Origin: Pseudomonas triticifolii
Lineage (GTDB): Bacteria; Pseudomonadota; Gammaproteobacteria; Pseudomonadales; Pseudomonadaceae
Length of the DNA stretch: 64,000 bases
Reading direction: 5' to 3'
Assembly: GCF_014358015.1 (NCBI RefSeq)
Contig: NZ_JACONV010000007.1
Location: forward strand, 62,001 to 126,000
A model generated the notes under the pieces. That model did not search any database and was not told where the DNA came from. It saw only the letters and a list, made by a program, of their open reading frames with translations. Within the stretch, counting starts at the first letter, position 1. Every line of letters starts with the position of its first letter. The translations under genes were made by a program, and so were the position numbers. Below, piece by piece: positions 1 through 12,067 of the stretch.

Positions 1-1161
1 TTCTCGGATAACGGCGTCAATTACATCAAGCGCTTCACGTTCAAGCGCGGCCTGTATGACCTGGTCGTGACGTACGTTGTGGATAACCAGAGCGCTCAGC
101 CGTGGGCCGGTAATCTGTTCGCGCAATTGAAGCGCGATTCCAGCTCCGATCCTTCGTCGACCACCGCTACCGGCACCGCAACTTACCTGGGTGCTGCCCT
201 GTGGACAGCGGCCGAGCCCTACAAGAAAGTGTCGATGAAAGATATCGACAAGGGTCAGGTCAAGGAAACGGTTCAAGGTGGCTGGGTTGCATGGTTGCAA
301 CACTACTTCGTCACCGCGTGGATCCCTGATCACAACGCAACCAACGTCGTTCAGACCCGCAAAGACAGCCAGGGTAACTACATCATCGGCTTCACCAGCC
401 CGACGTTGTCCGTTGCTCCGGGTGCCAAAGGCGAAACCACTGCTACGTTGTACGCAGGTCCGAAAAGCCAGGCGGTACTCAAAGAGTTATCCCCAGGCCT
501 GGAGCTGACTGTCGACTACGGCTTCCTGTGGTTCATTGCCCAGCCGATCTTCTGGTTGCTGCAACATATTCACGCCATCCTGGGCAACTGGGGCTGGTCG
601 ATCATCGTCCTGACCATGTTGATCAAAGGCCTGTTCTTCCCGCTCTCGGCAGCCAGCTACAAATCCATGGCTCGCATGCGCGCCGTGGCGCCTAAACTGG
701 CGCTGTTGAAGGAACAACATGGCGATGATCGCCAGAAAATGTCCCAGGCCATGATGGAGTTGTACAAGAAAGAGAAGATCAACCCGCTGGGTGGATGCTT
801 GCCGATTCTTGTGCAGATGCCGGTGTTCCTGTCGCTGTACTGGGTTTTGCTGGAAAGCGTGGAAATGCGTCAGGCCCCGTGGATCCTGTGGATAACCGAC
901 CTGTCGATCAAGGACCCGTTCTTCATCCTGCCGATCATCATGGGCGCAACCATGTTCATCCAGCAGCGTCTGAACCCTACGCCTCCGGATCCGATGCAGG
1001 CCAAGGTCATGAAAATGATGCCAATCATCTTCACGTTCTTCTTCCTGTGGTTCCCTGCCGGTCTGGTTCTGTACTGGGTTGTGAACAACACCCTGTCGAT
1101 CGCACAGCAGGCCTACATCACTCGCAAGATCGAAGCGGCTACCAAGAAAGCTGCTGCCTGA
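1..1161 (+). CDS. yidC: Membrane protein insertase YidC, 5' end missing
   Basis: YidC inserts and folds inner-membrane proteins, alone or with SecYEG. The frame is open from base 1, so the start and N-terminal membrane anchor lie outside the window. Visible are the end of the large periplasmic domain (first ~165 residues) and then the conserved insertase core with its hydrophobic segments (FLWFIAQPIFWLL, WSIIVLTMLIKGLFF, CLPILVQMPVFLSLYWVL, a PIIMGATMF segment and IIFTFFFLWFPAGLVLYWVV). The motif NPLGGCLPILVQMPVF is typical of YidC/Oxa1. It lies directly upstream of mnmE, as in other Pseudomonas, separated by a hairpin terminator. Identification is certain; only the start is missing. Confidence 0.97.
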   Translation, partial: FSDNGVNYIKRFTFKRGLYDLVVTYVVDNQSAQPWAGNLFAQLKRDSSSDPSSTTATGTATYLGAALWTAAEPYKKVSMKDIDKGQVKETVQGGWVAWLQHYFVTAWIPDHNATNVVQTRKDSQGNYIIGFTSPTLSVAPGAKGETTATLYAGPKSQAVLKELSPGLELTVDYGFLWFIAQPIFWLLQHIHAILGNWGWSIIVLTMLIKGLFFPLSAASYKSMARMRAVAPKLALLKEQHGDDRQKMSQAMMELYKKEKINPLGGCLPILVQMPVFLSLYWVLLESVEMRQAPWILWITDLSIKDPFFILPIIMGATMFIQQRLNPTPPDPMQAKVMKMMPIIFTFFFLWFPAGLVLYWVVNNTLSIAQQAYITRKIEAATKKAAA

Positions 1162-1184
1162 TCTAACCTGTGAATAAGTTCTAC

Positions 1185-1210
1185 AAAGCGCCCCCTCGTG
1201 GGGCGTTTTG
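1185..1210 (+). terminator. Rho-independent terminator after yidC
   Basis: A 10-bp stem with one G-U pair (AAAGCGCCCC / GGGGCGTTTT) closes a short loop and runs into TTTT, 24 bases after the yidC stop. It sits only about 30 bases before the mnmE start, so it should separate yidC transcription from mnmE or attenuate read-through. Confidence 0.8.
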
Positions 1211-1239
1211 CTATCTGTCAGTTGTACAGGAGCCGGACC

Positions 1240-2610
1240 ATGAACGTCCCTCGTGAAACAATCGCCGCCATCGCCACCGCTCAAGGTCGGGGAGGCGTCG
1301 GCATCGTCCGTATCTCAGGGCCATTGGCCAGCAAGGCTGCGCACGCCATCATCGGCCGAACGCCCAAACCGCGTTATGCCCATTACGGACCGTTCACCGA
1401 CGCAAACGGCCAGGTCCTGGACGAAGGCATCGCCCTGTATTTTCCCGGCCCGAACTCGTTTACCGGTGAGGATGTGCTGGAGCTGCAGGGCCATGGTGGT
1501 CCGATCGTGCTCGACATGTTGTTGCAGCGTTGTCTGGAACTGGGCTGCCGACTGGCACGTCCTGGTGAATTCAGTGAACGGGCATTCCTCAACGACAAGC
1601 TGGACCTTGCGCAGGCCGAGGCCATTGCCGACCTGATCGAAGCCAGTTCTGCACAGGCTGCGCGTAATGCACTGCGCTCACTGCAGGGCGTTTTTTCCCA
1701 GCGTGTGGATAACCTCACCGAGAAACTGATCAGTCTGCGGATCTATGTCGAAGCAGCCATCGACTTTCCGGAGGAGGAAATCGACTTCCTCGCCGACGGC
1801 CATGTGCTGAGCATGCTCGATGATGTGCGCGATGAGTTATCCACAGTCCTGCGCGAGGCGGGTCAAGGCGCTTTGTTGCGTGATGGCATGACGGTGGTGA
1901 TCGCAGGTCGCCCCAACGCGGGAAAATCCAGCTTGCTCAATGCACTGGCCGGGCGCGAAGCGGCCATCGTGACCGAAATCGCCGGCACCACCCGTGACGT
2001 ATTGCGCGAACATATCCACATCGATGGCATGCCGTTGCACGTAGTGGACACAGCCGGTTTGCGTGACACGCAGGATCAGGTGGAGATGATTGGTGTACAA
2101 CGCGCTCTGAAGGCCATCAGCGAGGCCGATCGGATCTTGCTGGTAGTGGATGCCACAGCACCAGAAGCGCGTGATCCCTTTGCCCTGTGGCCCGAATTCC
2201 TTGAGCAACGCCCAGACCCGGCCAAGGTCACGCTGATCCGTAACAAGTCGGACCTCAGCGGCGACAGAACTGAACTTGAAACCAGCCAGGACGGGCACGT
2301 GACCATCAGCCTTAGCGCCAAGGCGGGTGGAGAAGGCCTTGAACTGCTGCGTGAACACCTCAAAGCGTGCATGGGCTATGAGCAGACGTCGGAAAGCAGC
2401 TTCAGCGCCCGTCGCCGGCACCTTGAGGCACTGCGACATGCCAGCGACTCTCTGGAGCACGGAAGGGCACAATTGACGCTGGCGGGTGCAGGAGAGCTGT
2501 TGGCCGAGGATTTACGCCAGGCGCAGCAGTCGCTGGGTGAAATCACCGGTGCTTTCAGCTCAGATGATCTGCTCGGCAGGATCTTCTCCAGTTTCTGCAT
2601 CGGAAAGTAG
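1240..2610 (+). CDS. mnmE: tRNA modification GTPase MnmE (TrmE)
   Basis: With MnmG it forms the 5-carboxymethylaminomethyl group on U34 of certain tRNAs, using GTP, methylene-THF and FAD. The ATG at 1240 follows a CAGGAG ribosome site and gives 456 residues, the family length; an earlier in-frame start lies inside the yidC terminator and is unlikely. Visible are the N-terminal THF-binding domain, the helical domain, an inserted G domain with the P-loop GRPNAGKS (223-230), DTAG (270-273) and NKSD (from 335), and the diagnostic C-terminal CIGK whose cysteine is needed for activity. Its partner mnmG follows after the origin-like gap. Confidence 0.98.
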   Translation: MNVPRETIAAIATAQGRGGVGIVRISGPLASKAAHAIIGRTPKPRYAHYGPFTDANGQVLDEGIALYFPGPNSFTGEDVLELQGHGGPIVLDMLLQRCLELGCRLARPGEFSERAFLNDKLDLAQAEAIADLIEASSAQAARNALRSLQGVFSQRVDNLTEKLISLRIYVEAAIDFPEEEIDFLADGHVLSMLDDVRDELSTVLREAGQGALLRDGMTVVIAGRPNAGKSSLLNALAGREAAIVTEIAGTTRDVLREHIHIDGMPLHVVDTAGLRDTQDQVEMIGVQRALKAISEADRILLVVDATAPEARDPFALWPEFLEQRPDPAKVTLIRNKSDLSGDRTELETSQDGHVTISLSAKAGGEGLELLREHLKACMGYEQTSESSFSARRRHLEALRHASDSLEHGRAQLTLAGAGELLAEDLRQAQQSLGEITGAFSSDDLLGRIFSSFCIGK

Positions 2611-3300
2611 CCAGGCAACACGCTGACGTCATCTGTTTTTGAACAGGGCGTCAGCATCCGGGCACCCGTCATGTCACTCACGACACCACGGTAAGGACAC
2701 GGCAATCGTTCCTGCGGCCTGTTGATAAGTCATCACATCAACCTGCATCTCAGCCCATATGAGACTCACTAACGGCCGAATGTGTTGCTGAGTGAGTATG
2801 TTCGTGCAGGTCGTTCGTCCAGAAAATACGATTTTTGACCGCTGTGGAATTCATTCACGGCCGCATAACGCCTCTCAAAACGTACCCAACAACGGAATTT
2901 CAACATTTTCTGTGAAATAAGCCCTGTGCATAACCGCGCCTTAGCTCGGTTGATAACCGGGGTTGAAACCTGAAGATAAACCCGCCTGTGGACAAAGTGC
3001 ACTTTAATCCACAGGCTCAGGACGGTTATCCCAAACCCTCATTGGCACCTGACCACAGACTTTTGATTCTCTGTACACATTGAAAATAAAGGCCTGTAGC
3101 GATCTATCCACAGAAAGTAGGCCCAGTAAGAATAAACATAAAAACAAGGCTTTATAAACTTTCTTTCCTTTTTATTTTCTTTATCCGCGAGTTTTCCACA
3201 GCTGGTTAAATTTTGTGCAACGGGTTTCATTCAGGTGGGGTAAGTCCCTATACTTGTCAGCTATCCCAATTTCCCATCGACAACAGGCACGAGGTGCGTG
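2611..3300. other. Origin-like intergenic region with DnaA-box variants (oriC2-type)
   Basis: This 690-base gap between mnmE and mnmG has no convincing gene. Its right half carries several DnaA-box-like 9-mers: TGTGCATAA at 2925-2933 (fits TTATNCACA), TGTGGACAA at 2987-2995, TAATCCACA at 3005-3013, CTATCCACA at 3104-3112 and TTTTCCACA at 3192-3200. Next to them is an AT-rich stretch (about 3121-3190) that could unwind. As I recall, Pseudomonas aeruginosa carries a second autonomously replicating region in the gidA (mnmG) area besides the rpmH-dnaA origin. Function as an origin here is inference; the box cluster is seen directly. Confidence 0.6.
3226..3254 (+). promoter_or_regulatory. Possible sigma-70 promoter of mnmG
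   Basis: TATACT at 3249-3254 is a good -10 element; the best -35 at 17-base spacing is the weak TTCATT at 3226-3231. It lies 46 bases upstream of the mnmG start, at the edge of the DnaA-box cluster, so initiator protein binding could influence it. Confidence 0.4.
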
Positions 3301-5193
3301 GTGGATTTCCCTTCCCGTTTTGAAGTGATCGTCATCGGTGGCGGTCATGCCGGTACCGAGGCCGCACTTGCGTCGGCACGCATGGGTGTCAAAACCCTGT
3401 TGTTGACGCATAACGTGGAAACCCTCGGCCAGATGAGCTGCAACCCCGCTATCGGTGGCATCGGTAAAAGCCATCTGGTCAAGGAAATCGACGCCCTTGG
3501 CGGCGCGATGGCCATGGCCACTGATAAGGGCGGCATCCAGTTCCGCGTGCTGAACAGCCGCAAGGGCCCAGCGGTACGGGCAACCCGTGCGCAGGCAGAC
3601 CGGGTTCTGTACAAGGCGGCTATTCGTGAAACGCTCGAGAATCAGCCGAACCTGTGGATATTTCAGCAGTCCTGTGACGACTTGATCGTCGAGCAGGACC
3701 AGGTACGCGGTGTCGTGACCCAGATGGGTCTGCGTTTCATGGCCGACTCTGTTGTGTTGACCACCGGTACATTCCTGGGCGGCCTTATCCACATTGGTAT
3801 GCAGAACTATTCCGGTGGCCGTGCAGGTGATCCGCCGTCCATCGCACTTGCACGCCGTCTGCGTGAACTGCCTTTGCGAGTAGGGCGCCTGAAAACAGGC
3901 ACACCGCCACGTATCGATGGTCGATCTGTCGATTTTTCGGTGATGACCGAGCAGCCGGGTGACACACCGATTCCGGTCATGTCGTTCATGGGGTCCAAGG
4001 AACAGCATCCGGCGCAAGTCAGTTGCTGGATTACCCATACCAACGCGCGGACTCACGAAATCATCGCGTCCAACCTTGATCGCTCGCCGATGTATTCCGG
4101 TGTGATCGAAGGCATCGGCCCGCGTTACTGCCCGTCGATCGAAGACAAGATTCATCGCTTTGCTGACAAGGAAAGCCATCAGGTCTTCATCGAACCGGAA
4201 GGGCTGACTACGCATGAGCTTTACCCGAACGGGATTTCCACGTCGTTGCCATTCGACGTTCAGTTGCAAATCGTTCGCTCGATTCGCGGTATGGAGAATG
4301 CGCACATCGTTCGCCCGGGTTATGCCATCGAGTACGATTACTTCGATCCTCGCGATCTGAAGTACAGCCTCGAAACCAAAGTGATCGGCGGCCTGTTTTT
4401 CGCAGGCCAGATCAACGGCACAACCGGCTACGAAGAAGCGGGTGCTCAAGGTTTGCTGGCCGGAACCAATGCCGCGCTGCGCGCGCAGGGCAGAGACAGC
4501 TGGTGCCCGCGCCGGGACGAGGCGTACATCGGCGTGTTGGTCGATGACCTCATCACCCTGGGTACCCAAGAGCCTTACCGGATGTTCACGTCTCGCGCCG
4601 AATACCGTTTGATCCTGCGCGAAGACAACGCCGACCTGCGTCTGACCGAAAAGGGTCGCGAACTGGGTCTGGTCGATGACGTACGCTGGGCTGCGTTCTG
4701 CACCAAGCGTGAAAACATCGAACGCGAAGAGCAGCGTCTGAAAAGTACCTGGGTCCGTCCCGGTACCGAACAAGGCGATGCCATTGCCGCACATTTCGGC
4801 ACGCCACTGACGCACGAATACAACCTGCTCAACCTGCTGACGCGTCCGGAAATCGATTACGCCAGCCTGATTTCCCTCACGGGTGAAGGCTGCAGCGACC
4901 CACAAGTCGCCGAGCAGGTCGAGATCAAGACCAAATACGCTGGTTACATTGATCGGCAGCAGGACGAAATCGCGCGTCTGCGGGCCAGCGAAGACACGAA
5001 ACTGCCTGAAGACATCGACTACGCCGGGATTTCCGGGTTGTCGAAAGAGATTCAAAGCAAGCTGGGGATAACTCGTCCCGAGACGCTCGGACAGGCCTCG
5101 CGCATTCCGGGCGTTACGCCGGCGGCGATTTCCCTGTTGATGATTCACTTGAAAAAACGCGGCGCGGGCCGTCAGTTGGAGCAAAGCGCTTGA
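3301..5193 (+). CDS. mnmG: tRNA uridine-5-carboxymethylaminomethyl modification enzyme MnmG (GidA)
   Basis: FAD- and NADH-dependent partner of MnmE in modifying U34 of tRNA. The N-terminus has the Rossmann FAD signature GGGHAGTEA (from residue 13), followed by the strongly conserved segments [11 protein letters not shown] and [20 protein letters not shown] chose the second of two adjacent GTG codons (3301), which follows GAGG by six bases and gives 630 residues starting as in other pseudomonads; GTG at 3298 would add one residue. rsmG follows with a 4-base overlap, so the two are translationally coupled. Confidence 0.97.
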   Translation: MDFPSRFEVIVIGGGHAGTEAALASARMGVKTLLLTHNVETLGQMSCNPAIGGIGKSHLVKEIDALGGAMAMATDKGGIQFRVLNSRKGPAVRATRAQADRVLYKAAIRETLENQPNLWIFQQSCDDLIVEQDQVRGVVTQMGLRFMADSVVLTTGTFLGGLIHIGMQNYSGGRAGDPPSIALARRLRELPLRVGRLKTGTPPRIDGRSVDFSVMTEQPGDTPIPVMSFMGSKEQHPAQVSCWITHTNARTHEIIASNLDRSPMYSGVIEGIGPRYCPSIEDKIHRFADKESHQVFIEPEGLTTHELYPNGISTSLPFDVQLQIVRSIRGMENAHIVRPGYAIEYDYFDPRDLKYSLETKVIGGLFFAGQINGTTGYEEAGAQGLLAGTNAALRAQGRDSWCPRRDEAYIGVLVDDLITLGTQEPYRMFTSRAEYRLILREDNADLRLTEKGRELGLVDDVRWAAFCTKRENIEREEQRLKSTWVRPGTEQGDAIAAHFGTPLTHEYNLLNLLTRPEIDYASLISLTGEGCSDPQVAEQVEIKTKYAGYIDRQQDEIARLRASEDTKLPEDIDYAGISGLSKEIQSKLGITRPETLGQASRIPGVTPAAISLLMIHLKKRGAGRQLEQSA

Positions 5194-5846
5194 GTTCTAT
5201 GGTCACCCCGCAACACGCAGCAGAGTTATCCACCGGTGCCCGTGAACTGGGCATCAGTCTGACCCAGACTCAGCATGAGCAATTGCTGGCGTACCTGGCG
5301 CTGTTGATAAAGTGGAACAAGGCCTACAACCTGACGGCTGTGCGCAACCCCGATGAGATGGTGTCCAGGCATTTGCTGGACAGCCTGAGCGTGATTTCTT
5401 TCATCGAAGGCGGTATCGAAGGCGAGCGCTGGCTCGATGTGGGCAGCGGTGGCGGTATGCCTGGTATTCCCATGGCCATCATGTTTCCGCAGATGAAAGT
5501 TTCGCTGCTGGACAGCAACGGCAAGAAGACTCGCTTCCAGACCCAGGTCAAACTGGAGCTGAAGCTGGACAATCTCGAAGTTATCCACAGCCGTGCAGAA
5601 ACCTATCAGCCGGCGCTACCGTTCAACGGAATCATTTCCCGTGCGTTCAGCAGTCTGGAAGACTTCACCGGATGGACTCGCCACATGGGCGACATACAGA
5701 CACGCTGGCTGGCGATGAAAGGGCTGCATCCTGCCGATGAGCTGGTAGCATTGCCCTCGGATTTTCAACTCGATAGCGCACAAGCCTTGACCGTTCCAGG
5801 TTGCCAAGGCCAACGCCATCTGCTGATACTGCGCCGCACGGCATGA
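5190..5846 (+). CDS. rsmG: 16S rRNA (guanine527-N7)-methyltransferase RsmG (GidB)
   Basis: SAM-dependent methyltransferase that makes m7G527 in 16S rRNA; loss in other bacteria gives low-level streptomycin resistance. It has 218 residues with the SAM-binding loop [13 protein letters not shown] (about 82-94), the usual RsmG signature. The start used is TTG at 5190, overlapping the mnmG stop by four bases, which suits coupled translation; ATG at 5199 is the alternative and would remove only three residues. It sits in the classic mnmG-rsmG-parA-parB order. Confidence 0.95.
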   Translation: MSSMVTPQHAAELSTGARELGISLTQTQHEQLLAYLALLIKWNKAYNLTAVRNPDEMVSRHLLDSLSVISFIEGGIEGERWLDVGSGGGMPGIPMAIMFPQMKVSLLDSNGKKTRFQTQVKLELKLDNLEVIHSRAETYQPALPFNGIISRAFSSLEDFTGWTRHMGDIQTRWLAMKGLHPADELVALPSDFQLDSAQALTVPGCQGQRHLLILRRTA

Positions 5847-5864
5847 TTGGGAACACAAGCGATA

Positions 5865-6656
5865 ATGGCTAAGGTATTCGCGATAGCGAACCAGAAAGGT
5901 GGAGTAGGCAAGACCACCACATGCATCAACCTCGCCGCGTCACTGGTTGCTACCAAACGACGCGTGCTGTTGATCGACCTCGATCCCCAGGGCAATGCGA
6001 CCATGGGGAGCGGTGTGGATAAACACAATCTGGAGAACTCCGTCTACGACCTGCTGATCGGCGAGTGCGATCTTGCCGAGGCCATGCAGTTCTCCGAACA
6101 CGGCGGTTATCAACTGCTTCCGGCCAACCGTGACCTGACGGCGGGCGAAGTGGTGCTGCTGGAAATGCAGATGAAGGAAAGCCGTCTGCGCAATGCGCTG
6201 GCGCCCATTCGCGAAAACTACGATTACATTCTCATCGACTGCCCGCCATCGCTGTCGATGCTGACGCTCAACGCCCTGGTGGCGTCCGACGGTGTGATTA
6301 TCCCCATGCAGTGCGAGTACTTCGCGCTCGAAGGTTTGAGCGACCTTGTGGATAACATCAAGCGCATCGCTGAACTGCTCAATCCGCAGCTCAAGATCGA
6401 AGGGCTGTTGCGCACGATGTACGACCCGCGCCTGAGCCTGATCAACGATGTCTCGGCGCAGCTCAAGGAGCACTTTGGCGAACAGTTGTACGACACGGTG
6501 ATTCCAAGAAACATCAGGCTGGCCGAGGCCCCGAGCTTCGGCATGCCGGTACTCGCCTACGACAAGTCCTCCCGGGGAGCGCTGGCCTACCTGGCGCTCG
6601 CCAGTGAACTGGTACGTCGTCAACGTCGCGGTACGAAAACCGCTCAGCCAACCTAA
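5865..6656 (+). CDS. parA: Chromosome partitioning ATPase ParA (Soj)
   Basis: P-loop ATPase of the ParA/MinD family that moves ParB-parS nucleoprotein complexes and helps place newly replicated origins. The deviant Walker A box KGGVGKTT lies at residues 11-18, followed by DLDPQGN and DCPPSLSMLT. The ATG at 5865 gives 263 residues, the normal chromosomal ParA length; a TTG six codons upstream is in frame but gives an atypical N-terminus. parB follows nine bases later. An origin-proximal position is expected for this pair. Confidence 0.96.
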   Translation: MAKVFAIANQKGGVGKTTTCINLAASLVATKRRVLLIDLDPQGNATMGSGVDKHNLENSVYDLLIGECDLAEAMQFSEHGGYQLLPANRDLTAGEVVLLEMQMKESRLRNALAPIRENYDYILIDCPPSLSMLTLNALVASDGVIIPMQCEYFALEGLSDLVDNIKRIAELLNPQLKIEGLLRTMYDPRLSLINDVSAQLKEHFGEQLYDTVIPRNIRLAEAPSFGMPVLAYDKSSRGALAYLALASELVRRQRRGTKTAQPT

Positions 6657-6665
6657 GGAATTCCC

Positions 6666-7538
6666 ATGGCCGTCAAGAAACGAGGTCTCGGACGTGGGTT
6701 GGACGCACTTCTGAGCAGTCCAACCGTCAGTTCGCTGGAAGAGCAGGCCATCAAGGCGCCCGAACGCGAGTTGCAGCATGTGCCACTGGACATGATCCAG
6801 CGTGGCAAATATCAGCCACGCCGTGACATGGACCCTCAGGCGCTTGAAGAACTGGCGCAGTCGATCAAGGCCCAAGGCGTGATGCAGCCCATCGTGATTC
6901 GTCCGATCGGCGACAACCGCTTCGAAATCATCGCCGGTGAACGTCGCTGGCGCGCCAGTCAGCAGGCCGGTGTCGAAACAATTCCGGCCATGGTTCGCGA
7001 TGTGCCGGATGAAACCGCTATCGCCATGGCGTTGATCGAGAACATCCAGCGCGAAGACCTCAACCCCATCGAAGAAGCGATGGCATTGCAGCGTCTGCAG
7101 CAGGAGTTTCAGCTGACTCAACAACAAGTGGCCGATGCCGTCGGCAAGTCGCGGGTCAGTGTCGCCAACCTGCTGCGTCTGATTGCGCTGCCTGAGGTCA
7201 TCAAGACCATGCTGTCCCATGGCGACCTGGAGATGGGGCATGCACGTGCACTGCTCGGTCTGCCGGAAGAGAGACAGGTTGAAGGGGCGCGACACGTTGT
7301 CGCACGTGGGTTGACCGTACGCCAGACAGAAGCACTGGTCAGGCAGTGGCTCAGCGGCAAGGAAACCCCTGCTGAACCGGTCAAGACCGATCCTGACATC
7401 AGCCGGCTTGAACAGCGTCTGGCCGAGCGTTTAGGGTCTGCCGTCCAGATTCGTCACGGGCAGAAGGGAAAAGGGCAATTAGTCATCCGTTATAACTCGC
7501 TGGATGAGTTGCAAGGTGTGCTCGCCCACATTCGCTGA
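6666..7538 (+). CDS. parB: Chromosome partitioning protein ParB (Spo0J)
   Basis: DNA-binding CTPase that loads at parS and spreads, working with ParA and condensin loading. It has 290 residues, the family size. It shows the N-terminal nuclease-like fold with the CTP-binding GERRWRA motif (91-97), ENIQREDLNP, and a helix-turn-helix around 151-175 that reads parS, then a C-terminal dimer domain. A GGAA-type ribosome site precedes ATG 6666. By eye I found no full parS palindrome inside the window. Confidence 0.97.
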   Translation: MAVKKRGLGRGLDALLSSPTVSSLEEQAIKAPERELQHVPLDMIQRGKYQPRRDMDPQALEELAQSIKAQGVMQPIVIRPIGDNRFEIIAGERRWRASQQAGVETIPAMVRDVPDETAIAMALIENIQREDLNPIEEAMALQRLQQEFQLTQQQVADAVGKSRVSVANLLRLIALPEVIKTMLSHGDLEMGHARALLGLPEERQVEGARHVVARGLTVRQTEALVRQWLSGKETPAEPVKTDPDISRLEQRLAERLGSAVQIRHGQKGKGQLVIRYNSLDELQGVLAHIR

Positions 7539-7582
7539 AACAATTACTCCGTAGCGTATAGTCGGAAATCACTACCTGACTG

Positions 7583-7611
7583 TTGAATAGGGACTTAACC
7601 GCCCCTATACT
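7583..7611 (+). promoter_or_regulatory. Sigma-70 promoter of the atp operon
   Basis: TTGAAT (7583-7588), a 17-base spacer and TATACT (7606-7611) match the sigma-70 pattern well. The start site would fall near 7618, about 67 bases before atpI, in the only sizeable gap between parB and the ATP synthase genes. Strength is inferred from the match. Confidence 0.7.
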
Positions 7612-7684
7612 CTGCGCGCATTTTGTCGGCACAAATTATGCCAAGTTACAGATGATGGCGACCGACAGCCAAGGAGCAGATGCG

Positions 7685-8978
<1,294 letters not shown>

Positions 8979-9101
8979 GATCCGCCTCCGGGCGTTTCTG
9001 ATGACCGTCTCGCCATGTGCGGACGGTGCCCGCAAGGGCTGATGTAACAAACGATTTTGCTTTACCGCTTTAATTAAAAAAACCTAACCAATACGACGTA
9101 A

Positions 9102-9374
<273 letters not shown>

Positions 9375-9431
9375 TCACTCGAATTTTCGAGTTGATTGGT
9401 GTGATGGACAACGAACGAGCGAGGTGTTGGC

Positions 9432-9902
9432 GTGAACATTAATGCAACCCTGATTGGCCAGTCCGTTGCGTTCTTCATTTTTGTGCTGTTCTGCATGAAG
9501 TTCGTGTGGCCTCCGGTCATCGCGGCTTTGCACGAACGTCAGAAGAAGATCGCGGATGGACTGGACGCTGCTTCCCGAGCAGCTCGCGACCTGGAGCTGG
9601 CCCAAGACAAAGTGGGTCAACAACTGCGCGAAGCTAAGGCTCAAGCAGCTGAAATCATTGAGCAAGCCAAGAAACGCGGTACTCAGATTGTCGACGAAGC
9701 CCGTGAACAGGCTCGCGTTGAAGCTGACCGTGTAAAGGCTCAGGCTCAGGCCGAGATCGAGCAGGAACTGAACAGTGTCAAAGACGCCTTGCGCGCCCAA
9801 GTGGGCAGCCTGGCAGTCAATGGCGCAGAGAAGATCCTGGGTGCCACAATCGATCAAAACGCGCACGCGGAGCTGGTTAACAAACTGGCTGCTGAAATTT
9901 AA
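9432..9902 (+). CDS. atpF: F0F1 ATP synthase subunit b
   Basis: Peripheral stalk subunit. It has 156 residues: one N-terminal membrane helix (about 5-25, [20 protein letters not shown]) and a long charged coiled coil rich in Ala, Glu, Gln and Arg that dimerises and reaches to the delta subunit. The start ATG... is GTG 9432, since GTG AAC ATT AAT follows a GAGCGAGG-type ribosome site and matches the usual [11 protein letters not shown]-terminus. It stands between atpE and atpH. Confidence 0.96.
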   Translation: MNINATLIGQSVAFFIFVLFCMKFVWPPVIAALHERQKKIADGLDAASRAARDLELAQDKVGQQLREAKAQAAEIIEQAKKRGTQIVDEAREQARVEADRVKAQAQAEIEQELNSVKDALRAQVGSLAVNGAEKILGATIDQNAHAELVNKLAAEI

Positions 9903-9914
9903 GCGAGGGCGATC

Positions 9915-10451
9915 ATGGCAGAACTGACCACGTTGGCCCGACCTTACGCGAAGGCGGCCTTCGAGCACGCGCAGGCCCACCAGCAACTGGCCAATTGGTC
10001 AGCCATGCTCGGCCTGGCTGCTGCGGTGTCGCAAGACGACACCATGCAGCGCATGCTCAAGGCCCCGCGACTGACGAGCGCACAAAAGGCCACCACTTTT
10101 ATTGAAGTGTGTGGCGACAAGTTCGATGCCAAGGCACAGAATTTCATTCACGTCGTTGCTGAAAACGACCGCCTCCCGCTTCTGCCGGAGATCGCCGAAC
10201 TGTTCGACCTGTACAAGGCCGAGCAGGAAAAATCGGTCGATGTGGATGTCACCAGTGCTTTCGCATTGAACCAAGAACAGCAAGACAAACTCGCCAAGGT
10301 TCTCAGTGCACGGCTCGGCCGGGAAGTGCGCCTGCATGCTGCGGAGGATGCCACCCTTATCGGTGGTGTCGTAATCCGCGCCGGCGACCTGGTTATCGAT
10401 GGCTCAGTTCGCGGCAAAATCGCGCAACTAGCCGAAGCATTGAAATCTTGA
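9915..10451 (+). CDS. atpH: F1 ATP synthase subunit delta
   Basis: Links the peripheral stalk to the top of the alpha3beta3 head. It has 178 residues of the OSCP/delta family: an N-terminal helical bundle beginning [15 protein letters not shown] and the C-terminal signature in which [21 protein letters not shown] can be read near residues 147-167. It begins 12 bases after atpF, with atpA 21 bases downstream. Confidence 0.96.
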   Translation: MAELTTLARPYAKAAFEHAQAHQQLANWSAMLGLAAAVSQDDTMQRMLKAPRLTSAQKATTFIEVCGDKFDAKAQNFIHVVAENDRLPLLPEIAELFDLYKAEQEKSVDVDVTSAFALNQEQQDKLAKVLSARLGREVRLHAAEDATLIGGVVIRAGDLVIDGSVRGKIAQLAEALKS

Positions 10452-10472
10452 GTTTGAAGGGGCAGCAGAGCA

Positions 10473-12017
10473 ATGCAGCAACTCAATCCTTCCGAAATAA
10501 GTGAAATCATCAAGGGTCGCATCGAGAAGCTCGATGTAACCTCCCAAGCCCGTAACGAAGGCACAGTCGTCAGCGTGTCTGACGGTATCGTGCGGATTCA
10601 CGGTCTGGCCGACGTAATGTACGGCGAGATGATCGAGTTTCCGGACGGCGTCTACGGTATGGCGCTGAACCTTGAGCAAGACTCCGTGGGTGCCGTTGTA
10701 CTGGGCGCTTACACGACTCTGGCTGAAGGCATGAGCGCCAAGTGCACTGGCCGCATCCTGGAGGTTCCGGTAGGTAAGGAACTGCTGGGTCGCGTAGTCG
10801 ATGCACTGGGTAACCCAGTTGACGGCAAAGGTCCGCTGAACAACACCGAGACCGATGCGGTCGAGAAAGTTGCTCCAGGCGTGATCTGGCGTAAGTCGGT
10901 AGACCAGCCTGTACAGACTGGCTACAAGGCTGTCGATGCCATGATTCCAGTCGGCCGTGGCCAGCGTGAGCTGATCATCGGTGACCGTCAGATCGGTAAG
11001 ACCGCTCTGGCCATCGACGCAATCATCAACCAGAAAGACAGCGGCATCTTCTGCGTCTACGTGGCAATCGGTCAGAAACAATCGACCATCGCCAACGTTG
11101 TTCGCAAGCTCGAAGAAAACGGCGCACTGGCTAACACCATCGTCGTGGCTGCAAGTGCTTCTGAATCCGCTGCGCTGCAATTCCTTGCACCGTACTCGGG
11201 TTGTACCATGGGTGAATTCTTCCGCGACCGCGGTGAAGACGCGCTGATCGTTTATGACGATCTGTCCAAGCAAGCAGTGGCTTACCGCCAGATTTCCCTG
11301 CTGCTGCGCCGTCCGCCAGGCCGTGAAGCGTACCCAGGTGACGTGTTCTATCTCCACTCCCGTCTGCTGGAGCGCGCATCGCGTGTTTCCGAAGAATACG
11401 TAGAGAAGTTCACCAACGGCGCAGTGACCGGCAAAACCGGTTCCCTGACTGCACTGCCGATCATCGAAACCCAGGCTGGCGACGTTTCCGCGTTCGTTCC
11501 GACCAACGTGATTTCCATCACCGACGGTCAGATCTTCCTGGAATCGGCCATGTTCAACTCTGGCATCCGTCCAGCTGTGAACGCCGGTGTTTCGGTATCG
11601 CGTGTAGGTGGTGCCGCTCAGACCAAGATCATCAAGAAGCTCTCCGGTGGTATCCGTACCGCTCTGGCTCAGTACCGTGAACTGGCGGCATTCGCCCAGT
11701 TCGCTTCTGACCTGGACGAAGCGACCCGTAAGCAACTTGAGCATGGTCAGCGCGTTACCGAGCTGATGAAGCAGAAGCAATACGCACCAATGTCGATCGC
11801 TGACATGGCGCTGTCGCTGTATGCCGCTGAGCGTGGGTTCCTGACCGACGTCGAAATCGCCAAGATTGGCAGCTTTGAACAAGCGCTGATTGCTTACTTC
11901 AACCGCGATCACGCCGATTTGATGGCGAAGATCAACGTGAAGGGTGACTTCAATGACGAAATCGACGCTGGCATGAAAGCCGGTATCGAGAAGTTCAAGG
12001 CCACCCAAACCTGGTAA
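10473..12017 (+). CDS. atpA: F1 ATP synthase subunit alpha
   Basis: Regulatory nucleotide-binding subunit of the alpha3beta3 head. It has 514 residues with the beta-barrel N-terminal domain, the P-loop GDRQIGKT (170-177), and the family signature [13 protein letters not shown]. The C-terminal helical domain is complete. Length and sequence are normal for gammaproteobacteria. Confidence 0.98.
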   Translation: MQQLNPSEISEIIKGRIEKLDVTSQARNEGTVVSVSDGIVRIHGLADVMYGEMIEFPDGVYGMALNLEQDSVGAVVLGAYTTLAEGMSAKCTGRILEVPVGKELLGRVVDALGNPVDGKGPLNNTETDAVEKVAPGVIWRKSVDQPVQTGYKAVDAMIPVGRGQRELIIGDRQIGKTALAIDAIINQKDSGIFCVYVAIGQKQSTIANVVRKLEENGALANTIVVAASASESAALQFLAPYSGCTMGEFFRDRGEDALIVYDDLSKQAVAYRQISLLLRRPPGREAYPGDVFYLHSRLLERASRVSEEYVEKFTNGAVTGKTGSLTALPIIETQAGDVSAFVPTNVISITDGQIFLESAMFNSGIRPAVNAGVSVSRVGGAAQTKIIKKLSGGIRTALAQYRELAAFAQFASDLDEATRKQLEHGQRVTELMKQKQYAPMSIADMALSLYAAERGFLTDVEIAKIGSFEQALIAYFNRDHADLMAKINVKGDFNDEIDAGMKAGIEKFKATQTW

Positions 12018-12067
12018 GCCGCAGCGGGGGCCGCAAGGCTCCCGCTTGCTAACCTGATAGGTGTTAC

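Noticed and set aside
3181..5184. 667-codon frame antisense to mnmG and rsmG
   Set aside because: It mirrors a certain gene, has a His/Arg/Gln-rich composition typical of antisense reading in high-GC DNA, and shows no family motif.
5865..7684. parS site near parAB
   Set aside because: I looked for the TGTTCCACGTGGAACA-type palindrome by eye in and around parAB and found only isolated CACGTG cores, none with proper arms.
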